Positions 26,186 to 35,376 of a DNA stretch of 64,000 nt are shown here, piece by piece. The notes under the pieces were generated by a model. The model did no database searches. It saw nothing but the letters and a program-made list of their open reading frames with translations, and was not told the origin of the DNA. The stretch is from Sansalvadorimonas sp965221135 (GTDB taxonomy: Bacteria; Pseudomonadota; Gammaproteobacteria; Pseudomonadales; Endozoicomonadaceae), in assembly GCA_965221135.1 (NCBI GenBank), contig CBDCRZ010000100.1:248001-312000 (forward strand), in the 5' to 3' direction. The translations under genes and the position numbers were made by a program. Every line of letters begins with the position of its first letter. Position 1 is the first letter of the stretch.

Positions 26186-27385
26186 GTGATCATAACCATG
26201 ACCCGTTCGCGCTATACCTTATCTGCGGCTCTGGCTGCCCCCATATTCACTGCCATCATACTCAGCCCCAATCTTGGAGCGGCTCCCGAACATTCGTTCG
26301 TTACAAAGAAGAAGGAGACACTGAGCCAGGAGTTCGACAACGTGCTCAAGCTGAGAAGAACCGACATCAATGACATCCGCTTTCTAAATCGATAGATGAA
26401 TCAATATCACCCTAAAGTTTATAATCCATCGGACATTCTGACAGATGAATGTCATGGGCGTTATAAAAACAACGCTGATGAGATACGCACAATAAGCACA
26501 AGGCTTGATGATGCCGGCCTGTTAAATTCAGGGAGTGTTTTTTCCCCGTTCTACGACAAGGAGCATGATCTTAGATATCTCGAACCACCCGAGTATTTGA
26601 GCAGTGATGATAAGCATGACTACTTGAATGCAACAGCTCTTAGTCTTGCTATGGGATTTGCAGGTACATCACTTTATACCGTCCCCGGACACTTGCTCAA
26701 CTATGGCTCTGTGCTGGAAAAATTTCTGTTCAGAAGTTCAGGGGCAGCACTGCTTGGAGGTATGGCTTTGGGGCTGTCTGCCCAGGTCTATGCCCTGGCA
26801 AAAAATCATCGGCGCTATAGCAGGGAAAACGCCAGCTTCGATAAAACGTACAAAACACTCACTGATCAGCAGGCATCAGCACTGGGAACAGCTGAAACAG
26901 TGTTAGCCACGTTCTCCCGGGACAATCTGTTCCAGCCTTTTCGCGAACAAATAGTGCGCGCCAGGAACCTGGCACATGAAAATATGGCACTGATGTATAA
27001 CGGGGATGTTGTCGATAAAGAAACAGTTGCCGAACTCAACACCGTCATCAACAGAGCCATGCAAAATCCTGTCGTCAGCCGGGTTGTCTATGAACCCCAC
27101 AGACTGGACTACAAACCTTTTGATTACCTTCAGGAGGGTTTGGTTATGTTCGTACAACTCGTGAATGAGGGTTCTAACTCTTTCGACTATACGACTCCAG
27201 GCTACTGGGTCATCAAGCTGAATGACCAGTATTACCTGAAGCTGAAAGAACATGGTAATGACCCTTTATTTGCGGTTCAACTGCATACTTCGATCAACAT
27301 CTATGACTACACTAGCCGACTGGCCAAGCTGTACAGATGTTCAGATATTGATCTCTCAACCTTCCAGCTGCAGGAAACCGATTAA
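26186..27385 (+). pseudogene. Unknown protein split by an in-frame TAG
   Basis: The frame runs from an apparent signal peptide (YTLSAALAAPIFTAIILSP) to an amber codon at 26393-26395, immediately followed by ATG and 329 more residues in the same frame. Read through, it would be about 399 aa: signal peptide, a hydrophobic pair (about 160-205), and the C-terminal domain shared with 25392-25949. Either the gene is broken by one base change, or the TAG-ATG junction couples two ORFs, or the amber codon is suppressed. Function unknown. Confidence 0.6.
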
Positions 27386-27472
27386 GCCCGCTAATCTCTC
27401 GCTTCATCGTGCACTTGTCTGTTGACTTAAAAACAGATTAGGGCATCGTATGGAGTACGAGAGGATGCAATA

Positions 27473-27772
27473 ATGCCAAATGCCACCGCCGCTGTTATGG
27501 ACATCACCAAGCTCTCTGTCTGTGCCCGCTATCAGCAAAACCAGCGGATCCTGAAAAGCGTCTCATTCAAGCTCCACCCCGGTAAGGTGTATGCCCTTGT
27601 GGGAGAGTCCGGCAGTGGTAAATCGGTCACCTCCCTGGACATTATGCACCTGCTGCCCGATGCCCTGAAAATCACCAGCGGCTCGGTTCACTTTGATGGC
27701 CATGACCTGTTTACGGCAACAGAACAGGAGATGACCACCTATATTCAACAAATAAAAATCACAAACCGATAA
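27473..27772 (+). pseudogene. Truncated oligopeptide-type ABC ATPase (N-terminal stub)
   Basis: A 99-aa ORF with an N-terminal ABC ATPase start: a DITKLSVCARY strand, then Walker A GESGSGKS and DIMHLLPDALKITSGSVHFDG, as in Dpp/Opp-type ATPases. It breaks off before the Q-loop, signature and Walker B, so it cannot hydrolyse ATP. It ends 18 bp before acyl-CoA dehydrogenase 2, which probably marks a deletion junction. Confidence 0.8.
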
Positions 27773-27790
27773 CAGGCACAGAGGCTGATT

Positions 27791-29578
27791 ATGGCTGACT
27801 ACAAAGCACCATTGCGGGATATGCAGTTTGTACTCAATGAAGTGTTTAAGGCGGGCGAACTCTGGGCATCTCTGCCGGGGCTGTCTGATGTTGTTGATCG
27901 CGAAACCGCTGACGCCATTCTGGAAGAAGGTGCCAAGCTGACCAGCCGTGAGCTGGCTCCTTTGAATCGCAGTGGTGATGAAGAAGGAGCTCAGTGGCAG
28001 GACGGTGAAGTGACCACTCCTAAAGGCTTCAAGGAAGCCTTTTCGACCTATGGCGAAGGTGGCTGGGTTGGATTGGGTGGCAACCCTGAGTTTGGCGGTA
28101 TGGGCATGCCCAAGATGCTCTCCGTGCAGTTTGAAGAGATGCTCTACAGTGCTAACAACTCTTTTACCCTCTACCCCATTCTGACTGCGGGTGCCTGTCT
28201 GGCGATTAACGCCCACGGCAGTGAAGAATTGAAGAGTGCTTACCTTCCTAATATGTATGCCGGTGTCTGGGCGGGTTCCATGTGTTTGACAGAGCCTCAC
28301 TCCGGCACAGACCTTGGCATTATTCGCACCAGGGCTGAACCTCAAAATGATGGCAGCTATGCCATTACCGGCACCAAGATTTTTATTACCGGCGGTGAGC
28401 ACGACTTAACCGACAATATTATTCATCTGGTGCTGGCGAAACTGCCGGATGCGCCTGCAGGGCCTCGTGGAATTTCTTTGTTCCTGGTACCCAAAGTTAA
28501 TGTGAACGACGATGGTTCTCTGGGGGAGCGCAACGCTGTCAGCTGTGGATCTATTGAACACAAGATGGGTATTAAAGCTTCCGCTACCTGCGTGATGAAT
28601 TTTGATGGCGCGAAAGGCTATCTGGTCGGTGAACTGAACAAAGGTCTGGCAGCGATGTTCACCATGATGAACTACGAACGCCTGTCCATCGGTATTCAGG
28701 GGTTGGGCTGCTCGGAGATGAGTTACCAGAACGCTGTCGAATATGCCAAAGACCGTTTACAAAGTCGTGCGGCAACAGGCCCGGCAGAACCAGAGAAGGT
28801 CGCCGACCCGATTATTGTTCATGCCGACGTGCGTCGTATGCTTTTAAATATTAAAGCGACTACTGAAGCGAGCCGCGCCTTCTCAACCTATACCGGCATG
28901 CAACTCGACCTGGCCAAACACAGTGATGATGCCGAGCAGAAAGCCAAAGCCGAAGGGCTGGTCGCTCTGCTGACACCTGTCGCCAAAGCCTTCTTTACCG
29001 ACCTCGGTTTGGAAAACTGTGTAGCAGGCCAGCAGGTATTTGGTGGCCACGGTTATATTCGTGAATGGGGTCAGGAGCAGCTGGTGCGGGATGTGCGCAT
29101 CGCCCAGATTTACGAAGGCACCAACGGTATTCAGGCGCTGGACTTAATGGGTCGTAAAACAGTGGCGAATGGCGGCAAGCTGTTCAACCTGTTTGTTGAT
29201 GAGATCGAAGCCTTCCTGAAAGATAATCATCATGAGGAAATGGAAGAGTTTGCAGTACCTCTGGAAATGGCTCTGAAAGAGCTGGAAGGTCTGACGGCAG
29301 CCATTATTGCTGATGCCCGGAAGGACCCCAACACTGTGGGAGCGGCGTCTGTCGAGTACCTGCATGCGTTTGGTTATGTGGCTTATGGCTATATGTGGGC
29401 GCTGATGTGCAAGGCGGCACTTGCAGAAGGCGTGGCGTCAGACGAGAGGTTCTATCAGGGCAAGCTGAGTACGGCCCGGTACTACTTCAAGCGTCTGTTG
29501 CCCCGGATGTACAGTCTGAGTCAGTCTGCACATTCCGGAGCTGATGCACTTTATGAGCTGGATGTGGATCAGTTCTAA
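27791..29578 (+). CDS. Acyl-CoA dehydrogenase (600-aa type), copy 2
   Basis: Paralogue of the gene at 17892 with 595 aa and the same plan: MADYKAPLRDMQF start, CLTEPHSGTDLG, FGGHGYIREWGQEQLVRD and IYEGTNGIQALDL near the active-site region. It would oxidise acyl-CoA at the flavin and pass electrons to ETF. It follows the ABC ATPase stub and may use that gene's former promoter. Differences in the N-terminal third suggest another chain-length preference, which cannot be told by eye. Confidence 0.96.
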   Translation: MADYKAPLRDMQFVLNEVFKAGELWASLPGLSDVVDRETADAILEEGAKLTSRELAPLNRSGDEEGAQWQDGEVTTPKGFKEAFSTYGEGGWVGLGGNPEFGGMGMPKMLSVQFEEMLYSANNSFTLYPILTAGACLAINAHGSEELKSAYLPNMYAGVWAGSMCLTEPHSGTDLGIIRTRAEPQNDGSYAITGTKIFITGGEHDLTDNIIHLVLAKLPDAPAGPRGISLFLVPKVNVNDDGSLGERNAVSCGSIEHKMGIKASATCVMNFDGAKGYLVGELNKGLAAMFTMMNYERLSIGIQGLGCSEMSYQNAVEYAKDRLQSRAATGPAEPEKVADPIIVHADVRRMLLNIKATTEASRAFSTYTGMQLDLAKHSDDAEQKAKAEGLVALLTPVAKAFFTDLGLENCVAGQQVFGGHGYIREWGQEQLVRDVRIAQIYEGTNGIQALDLMGRKTVANGGKLFNLFVDEIEAFLKDNHHEEMEEFAVPLEMALKELEGLTAAIIADARKDPNTVGAASVEYLHAFGYVAYGYMWALMCKAALAEGVASDERFYQGKLSTARYYFKRLLPRMYSLSQSAHSGADALYELDVDQF

Positions 29579-29582
29579 CGCT

Positions 29583-29624
29583 CTGTATCTAAAGGCCTGT
29601 ATCTAAAGGCCTGTATCTAAAGGC
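29583..29624. repeat. Three tandem 14-bp repeats
   Basis: CTGTATCTAAAGGC occurs three times without spacer between the stop of acyl-CoA dehydrogenase 2 and the convergent protease gene. No dyad symmetry is obvious. Confidence 0.85.
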
Positions 29625-29634
29625 GTTTGAAGCC

Positions 29635-32493
29635 TTACGGCAAAATTGTTTTAAATAACTTTCTGAACGATGGATCATTGCAGGCAACCGGAGCATCTTC
29701 TGGTTGTCTGTTGTTTCCATAACCAAATATCTGCATCCAGTGTTCTTTGGCCAACAGTTTTCTGTAAGCCTGTTGAATATCTTCCAGTGATACTTTTTTA
29801 AGAGCAGAGATCTGCTGCTGCTTCTGGTCAAAGTTTAGAAAACCATCATCAACATCACTCCAGAACTGCTCACTTTCTTCAAACATCTGAGTATTGATCG
29901 GATTAAACTGGGTTATGAGGCTGGATCGGTGATTTTCGAGGTCTTCTTTCGTTAAACCATCAATATGCGTTTTGAAATTGCTCAGGAAGTTATCAACCCT
30001 TTCACTCAAATATGAAGGAGCGTGTTCAGGTGACTGGATTACAAAGATAAGGCCGGGATAACGCCTGTGTTCAATAGAAGAGGCGAAGACAACATAGCCG
30101 AGTTGTTCATCATTGCGCAGGTGGGTAAAGAATGGCGCTTTTAATATTCTGCCCAGAATGCGATAGACCATCTGGTCATGGACTGACTTTGAGGGCTGGA
30201 TGGTCACGCTCAGCAGAGCTGAATCTTCATGCTTATAGTAAACGGCGCAGCTCTGGGGTGTCATCGTTTTTGGGATGCTTTTCAATTGAACGTGAGATGA
30301 GTTGTGTGTGTTATTGGTGGCCAGTGGGCTTAGGTACTGGTTAATGCTGCCAGCATCCTCTCTGGACAGGTTGCCGTGTATGAAAGTGGTCAGGGCAAGG
30401 TCTGAGAATAGTTTCTCCTGCAAGTCTACAAGAGCTTCCAGGGTGATTTTATTCAGAGCTGCGATTCTGTCCGCCACTGATGATTCGTTGGTGTAAATGA
30501 TGTTGGAAAGGACGCGGTAGACTTGATCGGTAGCATCCATTTCGTCAATGTTGTTCAACTCTTCCCGAATGAATTCTTTCTGCTGCAGAAAGGTTTCCCT
30601 GTCGATGGAGAAGTTCTGCAGGTTGGTTACCAAATCTTTGTAAAACAGGGGGAGGGGCTCGTTGTATCCGGAGGTCACGAGCAATAAACCGAGGTCATCT
30701 ACTAACAGCCCGTAGTCAAGCCCAGCCTGAGACGCGGGGTAGAGCGATTCGTTGAACTGGGTGTTGAACAGACGGACATAGAACATAAGCATCATCAGGT
30801 TTTCGGTGGTGAGGGGGATGGTTGGCGTTGCAAAGTGTGTATAGATCGAACCTTTGGGAACCTTGAAGCTATTGTTGTGGTGGAACCAGCTACGCATATT
30901 CTCCGGTGCTGGCAGAACGTCCGGTGTCTCTGTCTGTTTCTCTTCAATAACGTCCAGTGTTTTTGGTAGATAGGGGTTCAGCTCTGGCAGGGTGACCGCC
31001 TTGTTTAGTGGTGTTTTTATATAGTGGGTGATCTGCTCAGGGGTGAACCTGTTGACGGTATACAGGGCATTTGTCCAGGGTTCTTTCAGGGCATCTGCTT
31101 CGGGCACAGGCAAGATGTCGCTGGTGAGTATCATACGCATATTGTCGGGTGTTAATCGGCGTATCATCTGGCGAATTTTCTCTGGGTTAAAGCGCGGAAT
31201 TGTAAAGCGTGAAGACATTAGCTGTGCTGGAGCAACATTGGGCATTTTAGTAACCAGCATGCTGGCAGTTTTATCGGGTTCTGCACGCTCCATAAATCGA
31301 AACCAGAGATTCTGCTGGGTTTGTATGTCCGTAAAAATATCCTTATGGATACCGTGATCATAAACCTGCTTCAGGGTGGCAAAGATCTGAGCAAGGATGT
31401 CATCAATATGTTCATAACCCTTTTCTGTGAGCGCCGCTTGAATATCGAAAGACGCTATACGTGTATTGTCACTGCCCCAGGCGGATAGATCCTTAATCCA
31501 GCCTTTTCTCTTCAGATAACTGATAAGAGAGCCTTTGCTTTCACTCCCAATAATATGGGCTACGTACAGCATAGGTTTGTCTTGCAGGTAATCTGGGTCA
31601 ACCGGCAGCGGAAATGAGAGACTCAGAGTGCGCAACTGCTGTTTGGATTGGATGTCGATGCGAAGTCCCAACTCTTTGCTGGTGTATTCTGGTAGATCCA
31701 TTGATCTGACAGGAGCGCGCCTGCTGGTAATACCAATGAATAGTTCCCGAGCCATTGTTTCCAGCGTATCCAGCGACTCGTCGGCGACCAGTGCCACAGA
31801 TATATTGGGGCCGGTATACCAGGTCTTATGGAAATCGATCAGGGCATCACGCACCTTCAGGCCGTCATGGTCTGAAAGAGTGTCCAGGGTACCGATGCTG
31901 AAGCGGGAGGATGGATGCTGAGGGTTACTGGTAGCAGCAACCACATGGTTGAAACGGCCATAATCTTCCTGCCGATGTATTTGGTATTCAGAGTCCACCG
32001 CATGACGCTCGCGGTTCAAATAATCCGATGCAAACAAGGGCTCTTTAAAGAATGAGGCAACACGTTCAAGAGCGGGCTGGAAGTTCTCTCTCACCACCTT
32101 GAAGAAGTAGACTGTGTCATAGTCCGAGGTCCAGGCGTTGTTATAGCCGCCATGCTCGTTGAGGTAATTGTCGTATTCGTCCGGGTCAGGATAAAGACGG
32201 CTGCCCATGGAGATGGTGTGTTCCAGAAAGTGCGCCAGCCCCGGCCATTGGGCAGGTTCATCCAGAGAGCCGGCATGAACCCCGACTGCTGCCGCAGCAT
32301 TATTAGCGCCGGGGTTGCTGACCAGAATAAGCTTTAAGCCATTCTCTAAAGTGAGGTAACGATAGTCGCGCAGGTCGTTGGGGCTTTTGATAACTTCGAT
32401 GGGGAAGTCAGAAACATGAGAAGGTGCGGCATTGCAGGCAGCGATGAAGAAAACCAGCATGACAAAGGATAAACCGGACAAAAAGCGTTTCAT
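29635..32493 (-). CDS. M16-family (insulinase/pitrilysin-like) zinc protease lipoprotein
   Basis: About 952 aa from ATG 32493. The start is chosen because it opens a lipoprotein signal peptide ending in the lipobox IAAC; the open frame extends to 32568 through a TTG. The N-terminal catalytic domain has the inverted zinc motif HFLEH followed by GSRLYPDPDEYDNYLNEHGGYNNAWTS-like sequence in pieces typical of pitrilysin. Three inactive M16 repeats follow; LRNDEQLGYVVFAS marks the C-terminal part. It probably cleaves peptides in the periplasm or at the cell surface. It converges with acyl-CoA dehydrogenase 2. Confidence 0.92.
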   Translation of the reverse strand: MKRFLSGLSFVMLVFFIAACNAAPSHVSDFPIEVIKSPNDLRDYRYLTLENGLKLILVSNPGANNAAAAVGVHAGSLDEPAQWPGLAHFLEHTISMGSRLYPDPDEYDNYLNEHGGYNNAWTSDYDTVYFFKVVRENFQPALERVASFFKEPLFASDYLNRERHAVDSEYQIHRQEDYGRFNHVVAATSNPQHPSSRFSIGTLDTLSDHDGLKVRDALIDFHKTWYTGPNISVALVADESLDTLETMARELFIGITSRRAPVRSMDLPEYTSKELGLRIDIQSKQQLRTLSLSFPLPVDPDYLQDKPMLYVAHIIGSESKGSLISYLKRKGWIKDLSAWGSDNTRIASFDIQAALTEKGYEHIDDILAQIFATLKQVYDHGIHKDIFTDIQTQQNLWFRFMERAEPDKTASMLVTKMPNVAPAQLMSSRFTIPRFNPEKIRQMIRRLTPDNMRMILTSDILPVPEADALKEPWTNALYTVNRFTPEQITHYIKTPLNKAVTLPELNPYLPKTLDVIEEKQTETPDVLPAPENMRSWFHHNNSFKVPKGSIYTHFATPTIPLTTENLMMLMFYVRLFNTQFNESLYPASQAGLDYGLLVDDLGLLLVTSGYNEPLPLFYKDLVTNLQNFSIDRETFLQQKEFIREELNNIDEMDATDQVYRVLSNIIYTNESSVADRIAALNKITLEALVDLQEKLFSDLALTTFIHGNLSREDAGSINQYLSPLATNNTHNSSHVQLKSIPKTMTPQSCAVYYKHEDSALLSVTIQPSKSVHDQMVYRILGRILKAPFFTHLRNDEQLGYVVFASSIEHRRYPGLIFVIQSPEHAPSYLSERVDNFLSNFKTHIDGLTKEDLENHRSSLITQFNPINTQMFEESEQFWSDVDDGFLNFDQKQQQISALKKVSLEDIQQAYRKLLAKEHWMQIFGYGNNRQPEDAPVACNDPSFRKLFKTILP

Positions 32494-32572
32494 GGTACTG
32501 GCTCCGAATAGCAGAGTAAGGTAGCAACAGAGTGAAAAGTCTGCTTGTTTATCGGCCATTTGGTGCAAAAAA

Positions 32573-34996
32573 TCAGCTTTGAGAAGCTCCCCTGGACTGC
32601 AACCATCCTTCCAGAGTTTCCGCCAGTGACTGACTTTTTATTGGCTTGCTGATGTAATCGTCCATGCCGGAGTCCAGGCACTTCTCTTTGTCCCCTTCCA
32701 TAGCATTGGCTGTCATGGCGATGATGGGCAGGTGGGTCTCGCTGTTTTCCTCTCTGAGGCGTATGGCTTCGGTCGCTTCATATCCGCTCATTTCGGGCAT
32801 CTGGCAGTCCATAAGCGCCATGTGGTAGTTGGTGACAGCCGTCATCTCAACGGCTTCACGGCCATTCTGGGCAAGGTCGACCTTGGTCAGCCCCAGTTTC
32901 TTCAGCATGGCCAGCGCTACCTTCTGGTTCACCGGGTTGTCTTCTACCAGAAGAATAGGGGCTTCCAGTGAAAAGCGGGCAGGTTCTGCGCTGACAGGGC
33001 GAGCGGCTGGTGCCGCTGACTTCTGTTGATAGCGCATAACCGTCATGGTCATATCCAGCAGCTGGGACTGGCGGAAAGGCTTGGCCAGACTCCCGTGGAG
33101 TGACGCTTCTTTTTGTTCCTGCTCGCTCAACTGACCGGCGCTGGTGAGCATGATGCGATGGGCACTCTTCAGCTGTGGGTCTGCGGCAATGGTTTTGGAA
33201 AGGGTGATGCCGTCCATTTCAGGCATCTGCATATCCAGATACACCAGATCGAAGGGTCGGCCTGCGGTCATGGCATCACGCATCTTCTCCAGTGCCAGAG
33301 CACCGCTTTCTGCTGAAGCATGGTCGATTTTCCAGGACTCCAGATACTTGTGCATGATTTCACGGTTGGTGGGGTTATCATCCACCACCAGAGCGTAGAT
33401 TTTGTCGAGCTGTGGGGCTGGGCCTTCGTCACTGCGGGCTTTATCGGGAAGGCCTTCACTGGTGCCCATATCAATTTCAAAGAAGAAGCAGGAGCCTTTG
33501 CCCTCTTCACTGGCAACCTTTAGTTCGCCGCCCATCAGTTCTACCAGCTGTCGGGAGATAGTAAGCCCTAACCCTGTGCCGCCAAACTTACGGGTCGTGG
33601 AGCCATCAGCCTGGCTGAAGGCTTCAAACAGGCGGGGGATCACATCTTTTGGAATACCAATGCCCGTGTCCTCCACTTCAAAGCGCACCCGGTGCTGGCC
33701 GTTGTTCATGCCTTTATAGAGTGCACGCATAACCACTTCGCCGGAGTCGGTAAACTTCACGGCATTGCCCAGCAGGTTGGTGAGTACCTGACGCAGACGG
33801 ACCGGGTCACCTTTCACGGCAGTGGGCATTTTTACATCGGTATAGCAGCCCAGTTCGATGCCTTTCTCCCGTGAACGGCTGGCCAGAAGTGCTGACACAT
33901 CATCTGCCAGTGTGCCGGGTTTCATATCAATGTTTTCAAGTTCAAGCTTGCCGGCTTCGATCTTGGAGAAATCGAGAATGTCATTGATGATCTGCAGCAG
34001 GGCATCGGCAGAGCCGTAGGCTGTGTCGAGATAATCCTGCTGGCCTCGGTCGAGAGGAGTGTCTTTCAACAGTTCAAGCATGCCCAGCACACCGTTCATG
34101 GGGGTGCGGATTTCATGGCTCATGTTGGCGAGGAAGGAGCTTTTGGCTTTGGCTGCGTCTAATGCGGCTTCCTTGGCACTGTTGGCGTCGGTAATAGCGT
34201 CTTGCAGGTTTTCGTTGGCAGTATTCAGGGCTTCGGTGCGGAGTTTGACTGTATTCTCCAGCTCGACTTTGTTCTTGTTGAGCTCTACGTCACGGGTGTG
34301 AATCTGCTCCATCATCTCGTTGAACTGGCCGTAGAGCTGGCCTATTTCATCATCGCTGGTGGCTTCCAGTGTGGTGCCATACACCTGATATGCGGAGACC
34401 TGGCGCATGGCATCTGCGAGAGCGGTGATGGGGTTGGAGATCTGCCGCTGCATACGAAAAGCAACGATATAAGCAATGATAATGGCGAGCACAGTAATCA
34501 TCAGTGCTGCCATAATATTCAGGGTGATCTGCCGGTGAAGAGGGTCCAGGCTGGCACGGATGACAATAGTGCCGATGGTTTTGCCTTCAAACACCACGGC
34601 TTTTGAGACATCTAACCAATCATCTGAGAAAGTAACCGTGGTGTGCTGGGGCGCAGAGGGGTAAGTCAGAAAGGTGGAGCGCTGATCCGGGGGATAGCTT
34701 GCCAGCAGTGCACCATTGGTAAGAATAAGGTGGGCTTCATTCACCTGAGAGACGACTCCAATACCCTCAAGCACTTCATTGGCAGCCTCTTTGTTCTTAA
34801 AGAAGAGAGCCGCCTGGGAGCTGGTGGAGAATATATCTGCCAGATTACGGATACGCTCGGTCATGGCATCTTTGGACTTACTGTAATCACTGATGGAATA
34901 CACCAGCAGGCTAACCAGAAGCGCCACCTCGGCGGTGGTCATCATGGCGTAGCGCAGTTTGCGCTCGATTGAGAGTTTGGAGAACCTGAGCATCAC
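32573..34996 (-). CDS. BarA-type hybrid sensor histidine kinase
   Basis: An 807-aa membrane kinase. Two membrane helices (about 20-36 and 160-180) flank a periplasmic sensor of about 120 residues. Then come HAMP (about 182-236), a coiled coil, HisKA with H294 in NMSHEIRTPMNG, an ATPase domain with GTGLGL, and two receiver domains starting near 532 (VVDDNPTNRE) and 681 (LVEDNPVNQK). BarA/GacS normally end in an Hpt domain; none is seen after the second receiver, so the phosphate must pass to a separate Hpt protein or the first receiver is regulatory. No partner regulator is adjacent. Confidence 0.92.
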   Translation of the reverse strand: MMLRFSKLSIERKLRYAMMTTAEVALLVSLLVYSISDYSKSKDAMTERIRNLADIFSTSSQAALFFKNKEAANEVLEGIGVVSQVNEAHLILTNGALLASYPPDQRSTFLTYPSAPQHTTVTFSDDWLDVSKAVVFEGKTIGTIVIRASLDPLHRQITLNIMAALMITVLAIIIAYIVAFRMQRQISNPITALADAMRQVSAYQVYGTTLEATSDDEIGQLYGQFNEMMEQIHTRDVELNKNKVELENTVKLRTEALNTANENLQDAITDANSAKEAALDAAKAKSSFLANMSHEIRTPMNGVLGMLELLKDTPLDRGQQDYLDTAYGSADALLQIINDILDFSKIEAGKLELENIDMKPGTLADDVSALLASRSREKGIELGCYTDVKMPTAVKGDPVRLRQVLTNLLGNAVKFTDSGEVVMRALYKGMNNGQHRVRFEVEDTGIGIPKDVIPRLFEAFSQADGSTTRKFGGTGLGLTISRQLVELMGGELKVASEEGKGSCFFFEIDMGTSEGLPDKARSDEGPAPQLDKIYALVVDDNPTNREIMHKYLESWKIDHASAESGALALEKMRDAMTAGRPFDLVYLDMQMPEMDGITLSKTIAADPQLKSAHRIMLTSAGQLSEQEQKEASLHGSLAKPFRQSQLLDMTMTVMRYQQKSAAPAARPVSAEPARFSLEAPILLVEDNPVNQKVALAMLKKLGLTKVDLAQNGREAVEMTAVTNYHMALMDCQMPEMSGYEATEAIRLREENSETHLPIIAMTANAMEGDKEKCLDSGMDDYISKPIKSQSLAETLEGWLQSRGASQS

Positions 34997-35086
34997 ATCC
35001 CTGTGAATGTCTTGTGCAATTCAATGCGGTTGAAAACGAATACTAAAGGAAGTCTAGTCGTTAACCGTATTTTGCGAGTTTGCAGT

Positions 35087-35245
35087 TTATTGTTGGGTGC
35101 CTTTATGGAGGGCTGCTTTGTGAAAGGCTATATGGATCTGGGCAGTTTGCTGGGTTGGAGCGGGGCGGGTGGTAATAAAGTTAGCGGCGATAATGCATGC
35201 CGCTAGAAACAACATTTTAAAACCCTGTTGGCGATCCGTGCTCAT
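35087..35245 (-). CDS. Possible small membrane protein (52 aa)
   Basis: ATG 35245 has AAAGGA about 8 nt upstream. The product begins MSTDRQQGFK, has one hydrophobic segment (MLFLAACIIAANFI) and a polar, His-rich end. No family recognised. It lies in the gap between the hybrid kinase and the methyltransferase; the rest of that gap (34997-35364) shows no gene. Confidence 0.35.
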   Translation of the reverse strand: MSTDRQQGFKMLFLAACIIAANFITTRPAPTQQTAQIHIAFHKAALHKGTQQ

Positions 35246-35315
35246 AGGGGCGTCCTTTCCATTTCTTATTATTCTTAATCTTAATATTAAATCTAGTATC
35301 TATTCCTGAATGTGC

Positions 35316-35366
35316 AAACGGGGCAGATTGCATACAATACGCTGCATTTTCCCACCCCGTTTTTTT
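35316..35366 (+). terminator. Terminator-like hairpin before the methyltransferase
   Basis: Arms AAACGGGG and CCCCGTTT pair around a 31-nt loop and are followed at once by a T-run, 10 nt before the likely ATG at 35377. It could end upstream transcripts or act as a leader attenuator. Confidence 0.4.
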
Positions 35367-35376
35367 GGATGATTCA

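Noticed and set aside
27563..28402. 279-codon antisense frame over the ABC stub and acyl-CoA dehydrogenase 2
   Set aside because: Same type of shadow; it spans a deletion junction and two unrelated sense genes.
35003..35206. 67-codon plus-strand ORF after the hybrid kinase
   Set aside because: Poor start context and low-quality composition; the opposite-strand 52-aa ORF is more plausible.
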